A DNA stretch of 60,124 nucleotides from Micromonospora sp. ALFpr18c (GCF_008868155.1 NZ_WBKR01000013.1:1-60124), one strand, 5' to 3'; shown: positions 16,818 to 25,526, counted from the first letter of the stretch. Notes: generated from the sequence alone by a model not told the origin. Program-made: numbers and translations.

Positions 16818-18212
16818 TCAGGCAGCCGGTGGCGCCGCCGTGTCGGCCGTGGGCGTGGCCAGTGCCGGGGTGGCGGGCGGGGCGGCCGGTCGCAGCGGCG
16901 CGTGTCGCAGCACCCGCAGCACCATCGACGGCCGCATCAGCGCCTGTGGTGGGTCGATCAGGCCGGCCACGCGCATGAAGCCGTCAGTCACCCGGGCGTC
17001 CCTGGTGGCCGCGTACTGCACTCGGGCCATGTAGGCGTTACCGACCCGCACCTGCAGCGTGCGCCGGCCCTGCACGCCCGGGAAGTCCAGGTCGCCGCCG
17101 GCGGAGATGTCCCACGGCGTGTCGATCACGCGGGACATGTCGGCCATGAACGCGCCCGTCTGCGGCGGTCGTCCCAACCGCAGGTGCTCGCGCAGCTTCA
17201 GCGCCTCAATGGACGCGACGCTCATCCCCTGCCCGTAGACCGGGTTGAAGCTGCACACCGCGTCGCCCATGACGAGGAGCCGGTCGGGCATCCGGGTCAG
17301 CCGCTCGTAGCGCCGCCGGACGCTCGCCGGGAAGGTGAACGACACCGGGTCGTCGAGCGCCTCGGCGTCACGCACCGCGTCGTAGACGTCCGGCACCGGC
17401 AGCGAACGGACGAAGGCGAGGAAGCCTTGGGGGTCGGTCGGCGGGTGGTCGCCGAGCACCCCGGTCAGCGACAGGATGCAGACGTCCCGGCCGACCTGCC
17501 CGAAGAAGGCGCCACGGGGGTGCGCGGGCGACGCGACCGGGTTGATCGACTGGACGCCGTCGAACATCTCCGGACGCAGCCGGTAGTGCCGGGTGGTGTA
17601 GGCCAGCCCAACCTTGACCCGGTCCTCCTCCGGCCGCTGGTAACCGAGTTCCGCCAGCCAGGCCGGGGTACGCGAGCCGCGCCCGGTGGCGTCGACCACC
17701 AGGTCGGCGTCCAGTTCCTGCGGTTGGGCGTCGGTGGCGCGCGAGCGGACCCGGACACCGACGACGCGTTCCCGGTCGTCGGTGGTGGTCAGGCCGAGGA
17801 CGTCGTGCTGCTCCAGGAACCGCACGTTGGGCAGGGCCGCCACCCGGCTGCGGACGTGGTGTTCCAGCACCGGCCGGGGGGCGGTCACCGAGACCAGGCC
17901 GGTGCGGGCGGGAAGGATTTTGCGGGCGTTGAAGAACCAGCGCATCTCGCCGAGGTCACCGGTCGGCACGCCATCGGCGGTCAGCTCGTCGGTGATGCCG
18001 GGGAAGAGTTCCTCCATGTTCAGGTGACCGCGGGCGTGCAGGCCGTGCGCGTGCACCGTGTGCGGTGCGCCGCGGCGGGGCTCGCGTACGCCCAGCAGCG
18101 TGTCCCGGTCGACGACCAGGACCTCGCCGTAGGACTCGGCCAGCACCCGGGCGGCGAGGACGCCGGCCATGCTGCCGCCCAGCACGACGGCGCGTCTACC
18201 GATCTCACTCAC
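16818..18212 (-). CDS. FAD-dependent aromatic hydroxylase-like protein (paralogue B)
   Basis: A 464-residue FAD protein, paralogous to the one at 10167-11522. The FAD fold is AVVLGGSMAGVLAARVLA, the middle motif DLVVDATGRGSRTPAWL and the second FAD motif VMGDAVCSFNPVYGQG. The latter is closer to the family norm (GDA-x-x-x-P-x-x-GQG) than that of paralogue A, which has VFAQAQ there. The GTG at 18212 follows GGGAGG. The last 30 residues are an Ala/Pro/Thr-rich tail, likely disordered. It is divergent from the sigma factor gene across 250 bp. A hydroxylation or epoxidation in core or aryl tailoring is likely; whether A and B act in sequence or on different moieties is unknown. Confidence 0.87.
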   Translation of the reverse strand: MSEIGRRAVVLGGSMAGVLAARVLAESYGEVLVVDRDTLLGVREPRRGAPHTVHAHGLHARGHLNMEELFPGITDELTADGVPTGDLGEMRWFFNARKILPARTGLVSVTAPRPVLEHHVRSRVAALPNVRFLEQHDVLGLTTTDDRERVVGVRVRSRATDAQPQELDADLVVDATGRGSRTPAWLAELGYQRPEEDRVKVGLAYTTRHYRLRPEMFDGVQSINPVASPAHPRGAFFGQVGRDVCILSLTGVLGDHPPTDPQGFLAFVRSLPVPDVYDAVRDAEALDDPVSFTFPASVRRRYERLTRMPDRLLVMGDAVCSFNPVYGQGMSVASIEALKLREHLRLGRPPQTGAFMADMSRVIDTPWDISAGGDLDFPGVQGRRTLQVRVGNAYMARVQYAATRDARVTDGFMRVAGLIDPPQALMRPSMVLRVLRHAPLRPAAPPATPALATPTADTAAPPAA

Positions 18213-18370
18213 TGCCGCAACCTCCCTGACGACGACCGGTTCGATCGGCCGGCGGCGACGGGGCCGGGGACGCCGCGGCGGTCGCCGCACGGGCCGCACG
18301 GCCAGCGTCACGGTCACCCGGTGCCGGTCGCATCCTTTGACGTGCGGTACGGGTGACGGACGTTCCCGAC

Positions 18371-18466
18371 GTGACCGAAGGTGAGCTGACCGACACCGTG
18401 GCCGTGTTACGGTTCTGGCCGACCGTCATCGAGCAGTTGCTGTCGGGAGCGGGGCACGATCCGTGA
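18371..18466 (+). CDS. Short upstream ORF with TTA codon, coupled to the sigma factor gene
   Basis: An in-frame run of 31 codons from GTG 18371 (or 37 codons from GTG 18353) ends in TGA at 18464-18466, overlapping the sigma factor GTG at 18463 as GTGA. It contains TTA at 18407-18409, the rare Leu codon read by the bldA tRNA in streptomycetes. The peptide matches nothing I know. No strong ribosome binding site is seen before it. It could be a leader peptide controlling the sigma factor or simply the untranslated leader. Confidence 0.3.
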   Translation: MTEGELTDTVAVLRFWPTVIEQLLSGAGHDP

Positions 18467-19527
18467 GCCTTGTCAAGGTCAACTCCACCCAGTTCGAGGC
18501 AGGCCCGTCGATGCCCCTCGACGAGGTCACCTTCGGCCGCCTGGTCGAGACCCACCGCCGCGAACTGCAGGTCCACTGCTACCGGATGCTCGGGTCCTTC
18601 GAGGACGCCGAGGACCAGGTCCAGGAGACGTTTCTGCGGGCCTGGCGCAAACGGGACACGTTCGAGGCCCGGTCCACGTTCCGCGCCTGGCTCTACCGCA
18701 TCGCGACGAACGCCTGCCTGGACTTCCTCAGCCGCCACCCCCGCCAGCCCCGGGCCGGCCGCGGCCCACTGCTGTCGGAGGGCGGCGCCCGTTCCACCAC
18801 ACCCGACGAGGTGTACTGGCTGCAGCCCTATCCGGACCGGCTGCTCGAGCCGGCCGCGCCGGCCGACGCCCAGCCGGACGCGGCGGTGGTCGCCAAGGAG
18901 ACCATCGAGTTGGCGTTCCTGGTCGCGATCCAGCACCTGCCACCGCGCCAGCGGGCCGTGCTGATCCTGCGCGACGTCCTCGGCTGGCCCGCCGCCGACG
19001 CGGCCGAGCTGCTGGAGGTCAGCGTCGCGTCGGCCAACAGCGCCCTGCAGCGGGCCCGGGCCAACCTCAAGGACCACCTGCCGCCACACCGGATCGAGTG
19101 GGCGCCCGCGGAGGACCCGACCGACGAGGAACGAGCGCTCCTGCAGCGCTACATGGGGGTGCTGGAGCGCGCCGACGCGGGTGCGATGGCCCAACTGCTG
19201 CGCGAGGACATCCGGATCACCATGCCGATGTCGGTGCCCTGCGTGCCGGGGATGCCCGATCCGGCCTGGTGGGGGCGGTCCGCCTTCCTGGCCAGCCTGC
19301 GTGACGTGCTCGACCCGGGTTCGCCGGCCTACCTCGGCCAATGGCGCAGTGTGCCGACCCGGGCCAACCGGCAGCCGGCGGCGGCCCACTACGTACGCCG
19401 TCCGGGTGACACCGCGTTCCGCCCGCAGGTGCTGGAGGTGCTCCGGATCTCCGACGGCAAGATCGTCGAGATCACGGCCTTCGAGCCGGACCTGTTCCCG
19501 GCGTTCGGCCTGCCGACGACCCTGTGA
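18463..19527 (+). CDS. ECF RNA polymerase sigma factor with C-terminal SnoaL-like domain (SigG type)
   Basis: A 354-residue ECF sigma factor. Region 2 lies at about residues 25-95 (GSFEDAEDQVQETFLRAWR), region 4 at about 150-205 (LPPRQRAVLILRDVLGWPAADAAELL), and residues about 215-354 form an NTF2/SnoaL-like domain with PDPAWWGRSAF and ITAFEPDLFPAFGLP. Such C-terminal extensions are typical of the SigG/SigJ-type ECF groups, where they modulate activity in place of a dedicated anti-sigma factor. The GTG at 18463 follows CGGGAGCGGGG. ATG 18511 is an alternative. It stands alone between a divergent FAD gene and the monooxygenase operon and is the most likely cluster-internal regulator. Its promoter targets are not evident. 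Confidence 0.88.
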   Translation: MSLVKVNSTQFEAGPSMPLDEVTFGRLVETHRRELQVHCYRMLGSFEDAEDQVQETFLRAWRKRDTFEARSTFRAWLYRIATNACLDFLSRHPRQPRAGRGPLLSEGGARSTTPDEVYWLQPYPDRLLEPAAPADAQPDAAVVAKETIELAFLVAIQHLPPRQRAVLILRDVLGWPAADAAELLEVSVASANSALQRARANLKDHLPPHRIEWAPAEDPTDEERALLQRYMGVLERADAGAMAQLLREDIRITMPMSVPCVPGMPDPAWWGRSAFLASLRDVLDPGSPAYLGQWRSVPTRANRQPAAAHYVRRPGDTAFRPQVLEVLRISDGKIVEITAFEPDLFPAFGLPTTL

Positions 19528-19616
19528 CCGATCGCCCCCGCGCAGGGGCGACACCCACCCGCCGCGCCGGGTCGGGCGACCACGCTGACGTGCGGCCGAG
19601 CACCGCCGGCCGCAAC

Positions 19617-19632
19617 GCATTCGGGGAGATGC
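19617..19632 (+). promoter_or_regulatory. Candidate cluster operator, copy 3
   Basis: GCATTCGGGGAGATGC, between the sigma factor stop and the monooxygenase operon, 151 bp before the TTG start at 19784. The two half-sites are intact. Confidence 0.45.
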
Positions 19633-19771
19633 GGGGCACATCCCGCCTCTGTGATCCTCGGGGTTGACCGGCCGCGCCGACCGGCGCCCGTCCCCGGTGG
19701 AGCAGCAGCCCCGCACCGCACACGCCCGCCGTGGCGACCGGGGACGCCCGCACCGCCCAGCCGACATGTCC

Positions 19772-19780
19772 AAGGAGGGT
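19772..19780 (+). promoter_or_regulatory. Ribosome binding site that selects a TTG start
   Basis: AAGGAGGGT, close to a full anti-16S match, lies inside what would be coding sequence if ATG 19766 were used. It is properly spaced for the TTG at 19784. No binding site precedes the ATG. Confidence 0.65.
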
Positions 19781-19783
19781 GCT

Positions 19784-20965
19784 TTGCTCACCACCGATGT
19801 CCCGATGGCCGAGGACCTCGTCCGACGCGCCTGCGACCTCGTACCCGTGCTGCGCGGGCACGCGGCCTGGTCCGACGAGAACCGCCGCGTCCACGACGAG
19901 GCTATCGACGCGCTGGCCGACGCCGGCGTCTTCAGGTTGCGCCGGCCGGTCCGGTACGGCGGCTACGAGGTGGACACCCGGACGCTGGTCGAGGTCGCCT
20001 CGGAACTGGGCCGGGGAGACGGCTCCGCCGCCTGGGTCGCCTCGGTGTACTGGATCCCCACCTGGATGGTGGGCCTCTTTCCGGACCACGTGCAGGACGA
20101 GGTCTTCTCGACCCCCGACGTACGGGTCTGCGGCACGCTGAGCCCCACCGCCACGGCCGCCCCGGCCGACGGCGGTGTCGTGGTCAACGGCAAGTGGGGT
20201 TTCATCAGCGGCGCGCTGCACGCGCACTGGCAGGAGATCGTCGCCGTGCAGTTCAGCCCGCAGGGCGAGCCGATGCCGATCGTGGCGCTGGTGCCGATGT
20301 CGGACCTGCAGATCATCGACGACTGGCACACCGGTGGCCTGCGCGGCACCGGCAGCGTCAGCACTGTCGCACAGGACCTGTTCGTCCCGGCGGACCGGGT
20401 GCTGCCGCTGGGTGCCATCGTGCAGGGGCAGAGCGCGTCGACGGCCAACGCGGCGTCGCCGATGTACCGGTCTCCCCTGCTGCCGGTCGCCTCGGCCTCC
20501 TCGGTCGGCAGTGTCGTCGGGCTGACCCGGGCGGCCCGCGAGGTCTTCTTCGAGCGGCTGCCCGAGCGCAAGATCACCTACACCGACTACGACCGTCAGC
20601 AGGACGCGCCGATCACCCACCACCAGGTGGCCGACGCGGTGCAGAGAAGCGACGAGGCGGAGTTCCACGCGCAGCGACTGGCCGCCCTGGTCGACGGCAG
20701 GGCCCTGGACGGCTCGCCGTGGACGATCGAGGAGCGGGCCCGGGCCCGCGCCCAGCTCGGCGCGGTGTGCCGGCGTGGGAAGGAGGCGGTGGACGTCTTC
20801 GCCCTCGCCAGCGGCGGCTCGTCGGTCTACAACGACGTACCCATCCAGCGGATCGCCCGCGACGTGCAGGCGATCAACCTGCACGCGCTGATGAACCCCA
20901 CCACCAACGCGGAGTTGTACGGGCGGATCCTCTGCGGACTCGCCCCGAACACCCTCTACCTCTGA
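19784..20965 (+). CDS. Acyl-CoA dehydrogenase-fold flavin monooxygenase (HsaA-like, group D)
   Basis: A protein of 393 residues from the TTG start (ATG 19766 would add six). The fold is that of acyl-CoA dehydrogenases: [32 protein letters not shown] near the N-terminus, [15 protein letters not shown] in the middle and a helical C-terminal domain. The HDWHxxGLRGTGS-like block is typical of two-component FADH2-dependent monooxygenases rather than true dehydrogenases, which would show a catalytic Glu. It would need reduced flavin, plausibly from the reductase at 33173-33754. It heads a plus-strand operon with the SgcJ-like gene (31 bp downstream) and probably the reductase gene. Likely role is an aromatic or core hydroxylation. 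Confidence 0.85.
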   Translation: MLTTDVPMAEDLVRRACDLVPVLRGHAAWSDENRRVHDEAIDALADAGVFRLRRPVRYGGYEVDTRTLVEVASELGRGDGSAAWVASVYWIPTWMVGLFPDHVQDEVFSTPDVRVCGTLSPTATAAPADGGVVVNGKWGFISGALHAHWQEIVAVQFSPQGEPMPIVALVPMSDLQIIDDWHTGGLRGTGSVSTVAQDLFVPADRVLPLGAIVQGQSASTANAASPMYRSPLLPVASASSVGSVVGLTRAAREVFFERLPERKITYTDYDRQQDAPITHHQVADAVQRSDEAEFHAQRLAALVDGRALDGSPWTIEERARARAQLGAVCRRGKEAVDVFALASGGSSVYNDVPIQRIARDVQAINLHALMNPTTNAELYGRILCGLAPNTLYL

Positions 20966-20996
20966 GCACGTGCCCTACGACGGAAGGATCCCTCCC

Positions 20997-21419
20997 GTGA
21001 CCACGAACAGTCTCGCACCGGACGTGTCCGCCGACGACCAGGCCGCCGTCGCCGCGGTACCCGGACGCATCGTGCAGGCGTGGGCGGCGAACGACGCCGA
21101 CGCCTTCGCCGACGTGTTCACCGCCGACGGCACGATGATCCTGCCCGGCCTGACCCAGAAGGGCCGCGACGACATCCGCGCCTTCATGGCCAAGGGCTTC
21201 GCCGGCCCGTACAAGGGCACCCAGGTGACCGGTCAGCCCTTCGACGTGCGTTTCCTCGGCGCCGACGTGGCCCTCCTGCTCACCGAGGGCGGCGTCCTCG
21301 GCCCGGGTGAGACGGAGGTGCCCGCCGAACGCGCCATCCGCGCCTCGTGGCTGCTGGTGCGCACCGACGAGGGCTGGCGACTCGCCGCCTACCAGAACAG
21401 CCCGCGCGACGCCGGCTGA
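20997..21419 (+). CDS. SgcJ/EcaC family NTF2-like protein
   Basis: A 140-residue protein of the SnoaL/NTF2-like SgcJ/EcaC family (TIGR02246 type). Matching segments are [43 protein letters not shown] and [26 protein letters not shown] near the end. SgcJ is carried by enediyne clusters such as C-1027, so this gene supports the cluster assignment. In such clusters it is thought to act in core formation, but its reaction is not settled. The GTG at 20997 follows GGAAGG at 9 nt; GTG 20970 upstream lacks a site. It follows the monooxygenase gene by 31 bp. Confidence 0.85.
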   Translation: MTTNSLAPDVSADDQAAVAAVPGRIVQAWAANDADAFADVFTADGTMILPGLTQKGRDDIRAFMAKGFAGPYKGTQVTGQPFDVRFLGADVALLLTEGGVLGPGETEVPAERAIRASWLLVRTDEGWRLAAYQNSPRDAG

Positions 21420-21432
21420 CCCGACACGACGG

Positions 21433-21467
21433 CGGCGCCGGTCGGAATCCCCCTCCGACCGGCGCCG
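21433..21467. terminator. Hairpin after the SgcJ-like gene
   Basis: A 14-bp perfect stem CGGCGCCGGTCGGA / TCCGACCGGCGCCG with loop ATCCCCC, between the SgcJ-like gene and the reductase gene on the same strand. It may terminate or attenuate the operon. Confidence 0.65.
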
Positions 21468-21511
21468 TCGCCCTGTCGACCCGCCCACCAGCGAACGCGA
21501 GGAGAGCGAAC

Positions 21512-22525
21512 GTGCGGATACTGGTCACCGGTGGCACCGGCTTCATCGGGTCGCACACGGTTGCGGCCCTGCACCGCGCCGGGCACACGGTGCGGCTGCT
21601 GGTCCGTGACCCCGACGCGGTGGACCGCGCGCTCGGCCCGCTCGGGCTGACCGGACGGGACGTGCAGACCGTGGTCGGGGACGTGACCGACGCGGAGTCG
21701 GTGCGCCGGGCGGTCGACGACTGCGGCGCGGTGCTGCACGCCGCGTCGGTCTACTCCTTCGACACCCGCCGGCACGCGCGGATGCGGGAGGTCAACGTCG
21801 GGGGCACCGAGGTGGTCCTCGACGCGGCCGTCAAGGCGGGTGCCGACCCGGTGGTGCACGTGTCGTCGTTCGTCGCCCTGGCACCGACCGGGGGACGCCC
21901 ACTCGACACCGACCTGCCGGTGGGCCGGCCACGCGAGCGGTACATGGCCACCAAGGCCGCGGCCGAGGAGGTGGCTCGCCGGCACCAGGAGTCGGGCGCG
22001 CCGGTCGTCGTCACGTACCCGATGGCCACCCTCGGGCCCCACGACCCGCACCTGGGCGACCAGCTCGACCGGCTGCGGACGCTGCTGCGCGGGCAGCTGC
22101 CCATCTGGCCGCGGGGCGGATTCCCGGTCGGCGACGTCCGCGACGTCGCCGACCTGCACGTCGCCGCCCTGCGCCCCGGGCTGGGACCGCGCCGCCTACT
22201 GGCGCCCGGCCGGTACCTGTCCACCGCCGAGTTCGTCGCGACGGTACGCGCGGTCACCGGCCGCCGGTTGCCGGTGGCCTACCTGCCCTCGGCGGCGGTG
22301 CTGCCGGTGGGAGCCGCCACGTCGGCGCTGCAACGCGTCTGGCCCTGGCACATCCCGGTGGAGTACGGCGCGGTCTACACCTGCCACTGCGACGTGCGGA
22401 CCGACCGCGACGCGCCGGCGCCGACCCGTGCGGTCGCCGAGACGATCCGGGACGCCACGCGGTGGCTGCACCGCACCCGCCGGATCACCCGCCGGCAGGC
22501 CGGGAAGGCCGCGCAGCCGGACTGA
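21512..22525 (+). CDS. NAD(P)-dependent epimerase/dehydratase family reductase (extended SDR)
   Basis: A 337-residue extended short-chain dehydrogenase. The cofactor fold starts at once with RILVTGGTGFIGSHTV. The active-site pair is in YMATKAAAEE (Y-x3-K) with an upstream Ser in VHVSSFVAL. The pattern resembles dihydroflavonol-4-reductase/3-beta-hydroxysteroid dehydrogenase-like enzymes, which reduce ketones, more than sugar epimerases. The GTG at 21512 follows GAGGAGAG. It lies downstream of the SgcJ-like gene but after a hairpin. In this cluster it may reduce a keto group on the core or on the aryl acid, for example one made by the class III aminotransferase. That link is inference. Confidence 0.87.
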   Translation: MRILVTGGTGFIGSHTVAALHRAGHTVRLLVRDPDAVDRALGPLGLTGRDVQTVVGDVTDAESVRRAVDDCGAVLHAASVYSFDTRRHARMREVNVGGTEVVLDAAVKAGADPVVHVSSFVALAPTGGRPLDTDLPVGRPRERYMATKAAAEEVARRHQESGAPVVVTYPMATLGPHDPHLGDQLDRLRTLLRGQLPIWPRGGFPVGDVRDVADLHVAALRPGLGPRRLLAPGRYLSTAEFVATVRAVTGRRLPVAYLPSAAVLPVGAATSALQRVWPWHIPVEYGAVYTCHCDVRTDRDAPAPTRAVAETIRDATRWLHRTRRITRRQAGKAAQPD

Positions 22526-22537
22526 CCCACCACGCCG

Positions 22538-22580
22538 GACGACGCCGGCGGTGACCTCCACGGTCACCGCCGGCGTCGTC
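22538..22580. terminator. Strong bidirectional hairpin
   Basis: A 19-bp perfect stem with arms GACGACGCCGGCGGTGACC and GGTCACCGCCGGCGTCGTC around loop TCCAC. It separates the convergent reductase and condensation-enzyme genes. Confidence 0.85.
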
Positions 22581-22589
22581 TCTGCCAGC

Positions 22590-23972
22590 TCAGGCGCGTC
22601 CCGGCCCGTCCAGCACGTCGACGAGGGTCTGCCGGAAGGTGGTGACCATCGACCGGACGGTGCTCTCGACGAACAGGTTGGTGGTGAAGCCGACGCTGCC
22701 GACCAGGCCGCCCTCGGAGGACGCCTCCAGCCCGAACAGCACCCCGTCGGGGATCTGCGAACCGACCGAGGCCGACACGATCCGCCGGCGCATCGCGGCG
22801 AAGTGCAGGTCGCCGTGCTGCTGACCGAACATCATGTCCGGCGACTGGGTCACCTGGAGCACGCACGCCGCGGCGTTCGGGCCGATGGCGTCGTTCATGA
22901 TGTCCGGCGCCTCCTCGAGGATCTGGATGAACGGCAGCTCGTGCGCGTACGCCGCGAGGCAGGCCGCCCGGCTCCGGGCGATCACCTCCAGGAAACCGTC
23001 GGCGCCGGCCAGGTCGACCCGGATGGGCAGGAAGTTGTAGAACGAGCCGACGGTGTTCTGCACCCAGGCTGGGTGCCGCCCGGGGGTGAAGGTCGGCACG
23101 ACCAGGTCGGTCCGCCCGGTCTGCGCCCGCAGCTGGGTCAGGTACGCGGCCAGCAGCACCATGAACGGGGTGCTGCGGGTGCGCGCCGCCAGATCGGCGG
23201 TGGCCCGGCGGAACTCCTCGTCGAGCAGGAAGCGGTACCAGGACGTCACGAACGGTTCCTCGGACCGGGTGCGATCGGTCGGGACGGCCACCACCTGCGC
23301 GCCGCGCAGGTTGTCCCGCCAGAACTCCCGCGCCCGGCGCACCTTGTCGCTGGCCTGGCTCTCCTGCTGCCACCGCACGTACTCCCGGTACTGCCGCACC
23401 GACGGCAGCTCCGGCGCGCGGCCCTCCCGGCGGGCGGCGTAGAACTCGGCCACGTCGCGCAACACCAGGTGCACCGACCAGCCGTCCACCGCGGTGTGGT
23501 GGGCGGCGAGGACCAGCACGCCGTCGTGGGCGTCGAAGCGGCCGAGCACCGCCCGCAGCAGGGGCATCTCGTCGATGCCGAACACCCCGGCCTCGATCTC
23601 GTTGGCGAAGTCCTCGGCGACCAGGTCCCGGTTGCGCTGCGGTCCCGCCCGCAGGTCGCGTACCTCCAGCGGCACCGGGGCCGGGGGGCGCACCTGCTGG
23701 TACGCCTCGGCGCCGTCGCGGACGATCGAGGTACGCAGCGTCTCGTGCCGGACCACCACGTCGTCGAGAGCGTGGCGCAGCGTGTCGATGTCCAGCTCGC
23801 CGGTGACCCGCCAACCGCCGACGATGGTGTACCGCGGGCCGAACGGCCCGGTCTGGTCACCGTGGTCGATGTGGTGCAGGAACTCCTGTTGCAGGGACAG
23901 CGGGACGCGGATCGGTGCCTCCGCCGCCGGATCACCGGCCGGTGTCGGCGGGGGCAGCAGCGTGTCGGTCAT
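22590..23972 (-). CDS. Free-standing condensation enzyme (SgcC5-like)
   Basis: A 460-residue discrete NRPS condensation domain. The catalytic motif is intact: AAHHTAVDGWS (HHxxxDG at residues 158-164). Other C-domain blocks are visible (VVVRHETLRTSIV near residue 75, VGSFYNFLPIRVDL near 310). In C-1027 the homologue SgcC5 joins PCP-bound beta-tyrosine unit to a hydroxyl or diol of the enediyne core, forming an ester or amide. The ATG at 23972 follows GAAGGGAG. It is the last gene of the minus-strand operon C-A-PCP, aminomutase, halogenase, C, and it ends at a strong terminator. It is the only one of the two C domains here that can be catalytic. Confidence 0.93.
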   Translation of the reverse strand: MTDTLLPPPTPAGDPAAEAPIRVPLSLQQEFLHHIDHGDQTGPFGPRYTIVGGWRVTGELDIDTLRHALDDVVVRHETLRTSIVRDGAEAYQQVRPPAPVPLEVRDLRAGPQRNRDLVAEDFANEIEAGVFGIDEMPLLRAVLGRFDAHDGVLVLAAHHTAVDGWSVHLVLRDVAEFYAARREGRAPELPSVRQYREYVRWQQESQASDKVRRAREFWRDNLRGAQVVAVPTDRTRSEEPFVTSWYRFLLDEEFRRATADLAARTRSTPFMVLLAAYLTQLRAQTGRTDLVVPTFTPGRHPAWVQNTVGSFYNFLPIRVDLAGADGFLEVIARSRAACLAAYAHELPFIQILEEAPDIMNDAIGPNAAACVLQVTQSPDMMFGQQHGDLHFAAMRRRIVSASVGSQIPDGVLFGLEASSEGGLVGSVGFTTNLFVESTVRSMVTTFRQTLVDVLDGPGRA

Positions 23973-23986
23973 CGGGCTCCCTTCCA

Positions 23987-25495
23987 TCAGCCGGCCGGCC
24001 GCGGTGGCGGCGACGACCAGTGCAGGCCGTCGGTGGAGGGCACCAGCCCTCCTTCGCGTACCGGGACGTTCTCGTCGGTGCTCTCGCCGAGCTCGGCCTG
24101 CACCTGGATCCGGGTGCCCTCCTTGGACACCGACCGGGCCAGGGTGGAACGCAGCAGGTCGCGGTCCTCCCCGGCCGTGCCCACCGGCTGCGCCACCAGC
24201 TCGGCGAGTTCCTGGTACGCGGCGCCCCGCTGCCCGGTGTACGCGCCGGACGAGACGAGCGCGGCCTCGTTGGAGGAGCCGCCGCCGACCAACTCCACGA
24301 ACGACTCCATCTCGGAGGCGGTGGTGTTGTTGGTGACCTTCTTCGCCTTCCAGAAGTACGAGTTCTCGTCCTGGTGCATGTCGTAGAAGGCGACCAGGAA
24401 GTCGTGGAACCGCGCGTACTCGCGGCGGTAGCGCACCTCGAACTCCTCGAAACAGGTCGACTCGTCGACCCCGCCGGCCAGCGCCGTGTTGATCGACCGG
24501 GCGGCCAGCAGGGCACTGTAGGTGGCCAGGTGCACGCCGGAGGAGAAGACCGGGTCGATGAAGCCCGCGGCGTCGCCGACCAGGACCAGCCCGGGCCGCC
24601 AGAACTTCTCCTGGATGTACGAGTAGTCCTTGCGGACCCGGATCTCGCCGTACGGCCCCTCGGTGACCCGGCGGGCGTCGGAGAGGTAGTCGGCGATCAT
24701 CGGGCACTGCTGGATCAGATCGAGCAGGGCATTCTCCCGGTCGCCCTGGGCGCGGTCCAACGCCTCGGGCATCAGCACCACGCCGACGCTGGTCAGCTCC
24801 TCGGTCAGCGGGATGTACCAGAACCAGCCGGCGTCGAAGGCGACGGCGAGGATGTTGCCCCGGTTCGGGGCCGGCATCCGCTTGCCCCCCTCGAAGTAGC
24901 CGAACAGGGCCAGGTTGCGGAAGAACTCGGAGTACCGCCGCTGGCCGCCGACGCGGGTGTGGATCCGGCTCTTGTTGCCGGAGGCGTCGACGACGTACCG
25001 GCTGCGGACCTCGCGGCGGACGCCGTCCGGGCCGGCGTAGAGCACACCGTCGACCCGGTCGGTGTCGGCGTCGGTGAGCACGTCGACCACCGAGGTCTCC
25101 TCCCGGACCTCGACGCCCTTGCGCCGGGCGTTGTCCAGCAGGATCTGGTCGAAGCGCATCCGCTCCACCTGGTAGGCGGTGGCCGCGTCGCCGGCGAACT
25201 TCGAGGAGAGGCCGAAGGAGAACGTCCACGGCTCGGGGTTGGCGCCCCACCGGAACGTGCCGCCCCGCTTGGGCATGAAGTTGGCCCGGCGCAGGTCCTC
25301 CTCGACGCCGAGGATGCGGCAGATGCCGTGCACCGTGGACGGCAGCAGCGACTCCCCGATCTGGTAGCGCGGGAACCGCTCCTTCTCCAGCAGCAGCACA
25401 CGGTGACCCTGCATGGCCACCAGGGTGGAGATGGTGGAGCCGCACGGGCCACCACCGACCACCACCACGTCGTAGTCGTACTCTCGGTCGGTCAT
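23987..25495 (-). CDS. FADH2-dependent halogenase (SgcC3-like)
   Basis: A 502-residue flavin halogenase. The FAD fold is DVVVVGGGPCGSTISTLVA and the halogenase hallmark W-x-W-x-I-P appears as WFWYIPL (about residue 225). The second FAD motif is VLVGDAAGFIDPVFSSG. The family pattern is that of halogenases acting on carrier-bound phenolic substrates; SgcC3 in C-1027 chlorinates beta-tyrosyl-S-PCP at C-3. Reduced flavin would come from the reductase at 33173-33754. The ATG at 25495 is preceded by GAGGGAGATC. Gaps to its operon neighbours are 31 bp on one side and none on the other, where its TGA precedes the next start by 14 bp. A chlorine on the aryl unit of the product is the clear prediction. 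Confidence 0.93.
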   Translation of the reverse strand: MTDREYDYDVVVVGGGPCGSTISTLVAMQGHRVLLLEKERFPRYQIGESLLPSTVHGICRILGVEEDLRRANFMPKRGGTFRWGANPEPWTFSFGLSSKFAGDAATAYQVERMRFDQILLDNARRKGVEVREETSVVDVLTDADTDRVDGVLYAGPDGVRREVRSRYVVDASGNKSRIHTRVGGQRRYSEFFRNLALFGYFEGGKRMPAPNRGNILAVAFDAGWFWYIPLTEELTSVGVVLMPEALDRAQGDRENALLDLIQQCPMIADYLSDARRVTEGPYGEIRVRKDYSYIQEKFWRPGLVLVGDAAGFIDPVFSSGVHLATYSALLAARSINTALAGGVDESTCFEEFEVRYRREYARFHDFLVAFYDMHQDENSYFWKAKKVTNNTTASEMESFVELVGGGSSNEAALVSSGAYTGQRGAAYQELAELVAQPVGTAGEDRDLLRSTLARSVSKEGTRIQVQAELGESTDENVPVREGGLVPSTDGLHWSSPPPRPAG

Positions 25496-25526
25496 CGGAT
25501 CTCCCTCGTCCGCCGTGTTCCGGCGC

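Noticed and set aside
18330..18345. GCATCCTTTGACGTGC as a reverse-strand copy of the 16-bp motif
   Set aside because: Four mismatches at constrained positions; only the GATGC half-site is intact on the minus strand.
21512..22525. The SDR as a sugar epimerase/dehydratase for a deoxysugar
   Set aside because: No NDP-sugar synthase, 4,6-dehydratase, aminotransferase of the sugar class or glycosyltransferase is nearby, and the pattern is closer to DFR-type ketone reductases.
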